This document shows, piece after piece, positions 9,450-11,517 of a stretch of DNA of 11,517 nt. A program made the position numbers and the translations under genes. This DNA is from DATBIO01 sp036556965 (GTDB lineage: Bacteria; Acidobacteriota; Vicinamibacteria; Fen-336), in NCBI GenBank assembly GCA_036556965.1, contig DATBIO010000254.1:1-11517 (forward strand), read 5' to 3'. The notes beneath the pieces were generated by a model. That model saw only the letters and a list, made by a program, of their open reading frames with translations. It searched no databases and had not been told where the DNA came from. Position 1 is the first letter of the stretch, and the number at the start of each line of letters is the position of its first letter.

Positions 9450-9886
9450 CAGGCCTTGGCTTTCTCCGGGTCGGGCGCCGCCGCGCGCGGCTGGCGCTTC
9501 ATGTTCGTGAAGAGGAGCGCGGTGGAGCGCAGCGAGGCGCGGTTCACGGGCTTCACGATGTAGGAGTCGCCGCCCGCCTGGCGGCCGGCGCTGAAGTCCT
9601 TCAGCTGGCCGTGCCCGGTCACGAAGACGATGGGGATCTGGCCGTCCACGCGCCGGATGGCCCGGCAGACCTCGTAGCCGTCCATGTCCGGCAGGTTCAC
9701 GTCGAGGAGGACGAGGTCGAAGGGCCCCTTGCCGTCGAAGGTCTTCAGGCAGTCGGCCCCATTGCCCGCCTCCGCCACGTCGAAGGTGGCCGACTTCTCG
9801 CTCTCCAGCACGGCGCGGATCATCGCGCGCGTGGGCGCGTGGTCGTCCACGATGAGGATCCGCCGCCTGGGTGGCTGCTGCGCCAT
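9449..9886 (-). CDS. Stand-alone CheY-like response regulator receiver protein
   Basis: This 145-residue protein consists of a single receiver domain with no DNA-binding or enzymatic output domain. All phosphorylation-site residues are present: the acidic pair D14/D15 (LIVDDH), phosphoacceptor D62 (LLDVNLPDMDGYE), T90 (FVTGHG) and K112 with a following proline (IVKPVN). The C-terminal ~25 residues are basic and Ala/Pro-rich and probably disordered. It is the first gene of a minus-strand operon. Its TGA overlaps the ATG of the histidine kinase (TGATG), which implies translational coupling and a functional pair. Because it lacks an output domain it may act by protein contact or as a phosphate relay or sink. 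ATG 9886 is preceded by AGGGGA with a short spacer. The composition matches the chromosomal genes. Confidence 0.95.
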   Translation of the reverse strand: MAQQPPRRRILIVDDHAPTRAMIRAVLESEKSATFDVAEAGNGADCLKTFDGKGPFDLVLLDVNLPDMDGYEVCRAIRRVDGQIPIVFVTGHGQLKDFSAGRQAGGDSYIVKPVNRASLRSTALLFTNMKRQPRAAAPDPEKAKA

Positions 9887-10086
9887 GGGTTCCCCTGGTC
9901 CCTAAGGTCCGGGCCGCGCGCGCCTGCGCAGGAGAGAGCGGGCGCGGCTCTCGGCGGAGATGGTATCGCGCCGGGCGGGAGGCCGCCAAACGGGGCCCGG
10001 GCAGGGCTCTGGCTGGAGCAACATGGCGGCAAGAGGCCCGGGTGCGACCACCAGCGTGGTACTCATGGCGCCAAGGTGGGGATGGG
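9887..10086. promoter_or_regulatory. Divergent intergenic region between the two-component operon and the antitoxin remnant
   Basis: I see no gene in these 200 bp. The segment should contain the promoter of the response regulator/kinase operon (minus strand) and the old promoter of the antitoxin (plus strand). Visible symmetric elements are CCTGCGCAGG (9923-9932), a 10-bp palindrome about 37 nt before the regulator ATG, and ACCAC-CAGC-GTGGT (10047-10060), 27 nt before the antitoxin ATG, where an autoregulatory operator would be expected. Both are short and not statistically remarkable at this GC content. No clear -35/-10 pair was found. Confidence 0.35.
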
Positions 10087-10315
10087 ATGGCTCAAGTACT
10101 CGTGCGCGGCCTCGAAACCGCCCTGGTGGGCCGCCTCAAGCAGCGCGCCCGCCGCAATGGGCGATCGCTCGAGGCGGAGCTGCGGGCGATCCTGGTGCAG
10201 GCGCGGCGAGCGACCTGGCGGATGCGCGGACCCTGGCAAGGCGACTCCGGAAGCGCCTGGCCGGGCGCGTCCATAGCGGCAGCGCCGCGTTGCTGGCGAA
10301 GACCGCCGGCGTTGA
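10087..10315 (+). pseudogene. FitA/VapB-type ribbon-helix-helix antitoxin, broken by two frameshifts
   Basis: The first 40 codons read MAQVLVRGLETALVGRLKQR followed by ARRNGRSLEAELRAILVQAR, a typical N-terminal ribbon-helix-helix of FitA/VapB-type antitoxins, which bind DNA and neutralise a PIN-domain RNase toxin. Near 10200-10206 the homology moves to another frame (ASDLADARTLARRLRKRLAG then RVHSGSAALL). Near 10293-10298 it moves again to the third frame (EDRRR, then TGA at 10313-10315). Each shift equals one missing base. With both restored, the product would be about 76 residues, the usual size for this family. As it stands, the first frame yields 82 residues with an unrelated tail, stopping at 10333-10335. 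A ribosome-binding sequence AAGGTGGGG precedes ATG 10087. The repressor half might still fold. Sequencing errors are the alternative explanation. Confidence 0.75.
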
Positions 10316-10422
10316 TCCGCGTCCGCGCGTGCTGAGGCACGTTCGTACCGGACCTCCGCTGACCGCTGGCCGCGTCAGAGTCGGCTGGTTGGGTGCGGTG
10401 CTAACATGCTCGCGAGGCGACG

Positions 10423-10965
10423 ATGGCCACGATGGCTCACAAGGCGGCGACGGAGTCCGATCTCCTTCGGACGCCGGACGACGGTCGGAAGTACGAACTC
10501 GTCGATGGCGAGATCCGTGTGAGCCCGGGCGGCGCGCAGCACAGCCAGGTTTGCGTGCTCCTCGTAGCCAGGCTGTTGGGGTTCGCGGCTGAACGCCGCC
10601 TTGGCCACGTGTTCGAGTCCAGCATGGGTTTCCGCCTGCCGGGTGGCAACGTCCGCAGCCCCGATGTCAGCTTCGTCGCGGCCGGTCGGTTTCCTGACGA
10701 CGAGGCTCCGGTTGACTTCGCCAATCTCGCCCCCGATCTCGCTGTCGAGGTGGTGTCACCCGGCGATCGGCCACGGCACGTCCTCGACAAGGTCGGTGAG
10801 TACCTGGAGGCGGGTGTCCGTCTCGTCTGGGTCATGCACCCGCAGAGTCGGCGCGCCGTTGTCTATCGGTCGCTCGAAGACGTTCGCGAGTTGAACGATG
10901 CCGACGAGCTCGACGGGCAGGACGTGATGCCGGGCTTCCGCTGCCGACTGAGCGACCTCTTCTAG
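10423..10965 (+). CDS. Uma2 family (DUF820) restriction endonuclease-like protein
   Basis: This 180-residue protein has the size and motif order of Uma2/DUF820, a widespread family with a PD-(D/E)xK nuclease-like fold and no settled biological role. Motifs seen are KYELVDGEIRVSP (E25) followed by H40, the RSPDVSFV strand with candidate catalytic D81, PDLAVEVVSPGD with E109, and K123 followed by the GEYLEAGVRLVWVMHP segment typical of the family C-terminal half. No membrane segment or signal peptide is present. ATG 10423 has GAGG 5 nt upstream (10414-10417); M4 is an alternative. The stop is TAG within CTAG. It uses noticeably more GAT, GTT, GAA and CTT codons than the upstream genes, which suggests recent acquisition. 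It lies 107 bp after the decayed antitoxin, where a PIN toxin gene would have been, and 8 bp before a possible small partner gene. The nuclease activity and target are inferred. Confidence 0.9.
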   Translation: MATMAHKAATESDLLRTPDDGRKYELVDGEIRVSPGGAQHSQVCVLLVARLLGFAAERRLGHVFESSMGFRLPGGNVRSPDVSFVAAGRFPDDEAPVDFANLAPDLAVEVVSPGDRPRHVLDKVGEYLEAGVRLVWVMHPQSRRAVVYRSLEDVRELNDADELDGQDVMPGFRCRLSDLF

Positions 10966-10973
10966 GGGCAGGC

Positions 10974-11216
10974 GTGGTCGCCAAGCGCGGCAAGGGCCGC
11001 CCGTGGGCAACGGAGGAACCCGCCCCGGCTCCGAGCATCTTTGGCTGGCTCCGGAACCAGGGGTCCACCACGGGCGACGTCTCGGCGGCCGCGTTGGCCC
11101 CGGAGGCGTGGACCGTGGTGCGGGAATGGGACGACCTGGTAGGGAGCGAGAGGCGCCGCGGGCGTCGAGCGCCGAAACCGGTCACTCGAACGAGGGGCAT
11201 GATCAGGACCTCCTAA
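10974..11216 (+). CDS. Possible small hypothetical protein downstream of Uma2
   Basis: An 80-residue frame starts at GTG 10974, 8 nt after the Uma2 stop, with GGGG 5 nt before it, and ends at TAA 11214-11216. I do not recognise the family. The N-terminus is basic (MVAKRGKGRPW, with an AT-hook-like KGRP). The middle is mixed and protein-like (SIFGWLRNQG, VVREWDDLVG), and the C-terminus is strongly basic (SERRRGRRAPK). Third positions are mostly G/C. Tight spacing behind Uma2 supports an operon. Against it, the opposite strand holds a 122-codon frame whose third positions coincide with this one, so base bias cannot decide. That antisense frame has the better ribosome-binding site. I favour the plus frame because its composition is less Arg/Ser/Pro-dominated. 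Confidence 0.4.
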   Translation: MVAKRGKGRPWATEEPAPAPSIFGWLRNQGSTTGDVSAAALAPEAWTVVREWDDLVGSERRRGRRAPKPVTRTRGMIRTS

Positions 11217-11311
11217 GGCCGGACGTCCCAGGGATGCTCCCAGGATCGCAGGCGGCCCGCAGCTTCGCGATCAGCTCTGGGCCAGGGCGGGCACACCATC
11301 AGACTCGGACA

Positions 11312-11330
11312 CCGGCCTCCCAGAGGCTGG
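11312..11330. other. Hairpin in the gene-poor stretch
   Basis: CCGGCCTC (11312-11319) pairs with GAGGCTGG (11323-11330) around the loop CCA, giving an 8-bp stem with one G-U pair in the plus-strand RNA. It lies about 95 nt after the small gene. It could end the Uma2 transcript, but no T-run follows, so its role is uncertain. Confidence 0.25.
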
Positions 11331-11439
11331 GTGGATCGACCTGCCAAGAGCCACTAGGTGCCATTTCGCCCAGGCTGATGGGTCTCTTCATCGCCGAGAC
11401 GTAGGGCCGATAAGGGATGTTACGAAAGTTCCTATTAGG

Positions 11440-11487
11440 TTGACATTACTGACCCACGCTGGCAGCATCCTGTTGCAGGATCGCGGC
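11440..11487 (+). promoter_or_regulatory. Candidate promoter and operator before the last gene
   Basis: A perfect consensus -35 box TTGACA is at 11440-11445 in the most AT-rich stretch of the window. At 17-nt spacing the -10 position (11463-11468) reads CAGCAT, a 3 of 6 match to TATAAT. ATCCTG-TTG-CAGGAT (11467-11481) is a perfect 6-bp inverted repeat that touches the -10 and runs into the ribosome-binding AGGA (11477-11480). An operator or leader hairpin that shuts off the downstream gene would look like this. Just before the -35 lies CCTA-T-TAGG (11431-11439). Assigning it as a promoter is an inference. Confidence 0.35.
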
Positions 11488-11517
11488 ATGCCCAACAACC
11501 GAGGAGGACGGCCGCGT
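11488..11517 (+). CDS. Start of an unidentified gene, cut by window end
   Basis: ATG 11488 is preceded by AGGA at 7-nt spacing and by a promoter-like segment. Only ten codons are visible: MPNNRGGRPR. Short basic N-termini with GGRPR occur in many DNA-binding proteins, recombinases and phage or mobile-element proteins, but ten residues are not enough to assign a family. The frame is also open upstream back to 11203, so an earlier start cannot be strictly excluded. Confidence 0.35.
   Translation, partial: MPNNRGGRPR

Larger units (their letters stand above)
11217..11487. other. Gene-poor stretch, no convincing gene
   Basis: These 271 bp hold no gene I can support. GC content falls towards the 3' side, and 11405-11450 is the most AT-rich part of the window. 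One plus-strand frame stays open from 11203 to the window end and joins the frame of the final partial gene, but it has no credible start before 11488. On the minus strand a 30-codon frame (11299-11391) lacks a ribosome-binding site. A short minus frame ending in LRRS-TGA (11203-11205) has a coding-like stretch (ELIAKLRAACD) but is interrupted upstream, so it may be a gene remnant. Confidence 0.4.

Noticed and set aside
7926..9563. 545-codon plus-strand frame antisense to the kinase
   Set aside because: Its His/Glu/Val/Leu-rich composition without a domain, complementary to an intact histidine kinase, indicates a shadow frame.
9450..9989. N-terminal extension of the kinase up to 9989
   Set aside because: The added residues are an out-of-frame translation of the response regulator. 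ATG 9449 with the TGATG overlap and a ribosome-binding sequence is the natural start.
10198..10300. Programmed frameshifting in the antitoxin gene
   Set aside because: No slippery heptamer or clear downstream stimulator is seen, and two successive shifts would be needed. Mutation or sequencing error is simpler.
11299..11391. 30-codon minus-strand frame MKRPISLGEMAPSG...
   Set aside because: It has no ribosome-binding site and no recognisable family, and it is very short; there is not enough support to call a gene.
11425..11440. Resemblance of GAAAGTTCCTATT to a yeast FRT recombination half-site
   Set aside because: Only about ten bases match, and no inverted second arm or proper spacer is present, so this is coincidence.

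Overview
The window is very GC-rich DNA with tightly packed genes from 1 to about 9,900, followed by a looser, compositionally different accessory stretch to the end. The strong G/C bias at third codon positions and an LPS-export permease point to a Gram-negative bacterium with a high-GC genome. LptF and LptG are fused into one polypeptide, an arrangement I associate mainly with Acidobacteriota. That placement is an inference from memory and only moderately secure. No rRNA, tRNA or other phylogenetic marker is present.

Region 1 (1-5,740): the window opens inside ahcY (S-adenosylhomocysteine hydrolase). A strong hairpin follows its stop. Next comes a 773-residue cyclic-di-GMP enzyme (GAF-PAS-GGDEF-EAL) with both catalytic centres apparently intact. 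It runs head-on into a 783-residue LptF-LptG fusion on the minus strand, and the two stop codons overlap inside a CTAG.

Region 2 (5,741-9,886): an 81-bp divergent gap separates the Lpt fusion from acs (AMP-forming acetyl-CoA synthetase). acs converges on a two-gene signalling operon on the minus strand: a stand-alone CheY-like response regulator followed, with a 1-nt TGATG overlap, by a histidine kinase. The kinase carries a degenerate receiver and a GAF domain. A 16-bp palindrome sits between the convergent ends of acs and the kinase.

Region 3 (9,887-11,517): codon bias relaxes and gene density falls. This part holds a FitA/VapB-type ribbon-helix-helix antitoxin broken by two single-base frameshifts, with its PIN toxin essentially gone. 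An intact Uma2-family (PD-(D/E)xK-like) nuclease gene follows, with a possible small partner gene 8 nt behind it. About 270 bp without a convincing gene come next, and then a promoter-like segment leads into a gene cut by the window end. I read this as a decayed, transferred accessory patch beside core genes.

The core genes cover methyl-cycle salvage, c-di-GMP turnover, LPS transport, acetate activation and two-component signalling. They show no obvious shared pathway. I do not see a clearly new system. The best candidates for something undescribed are the Uma2/small-ORF pair and the kinase with a pseudoreceiver coupled to a lone receiver protein.
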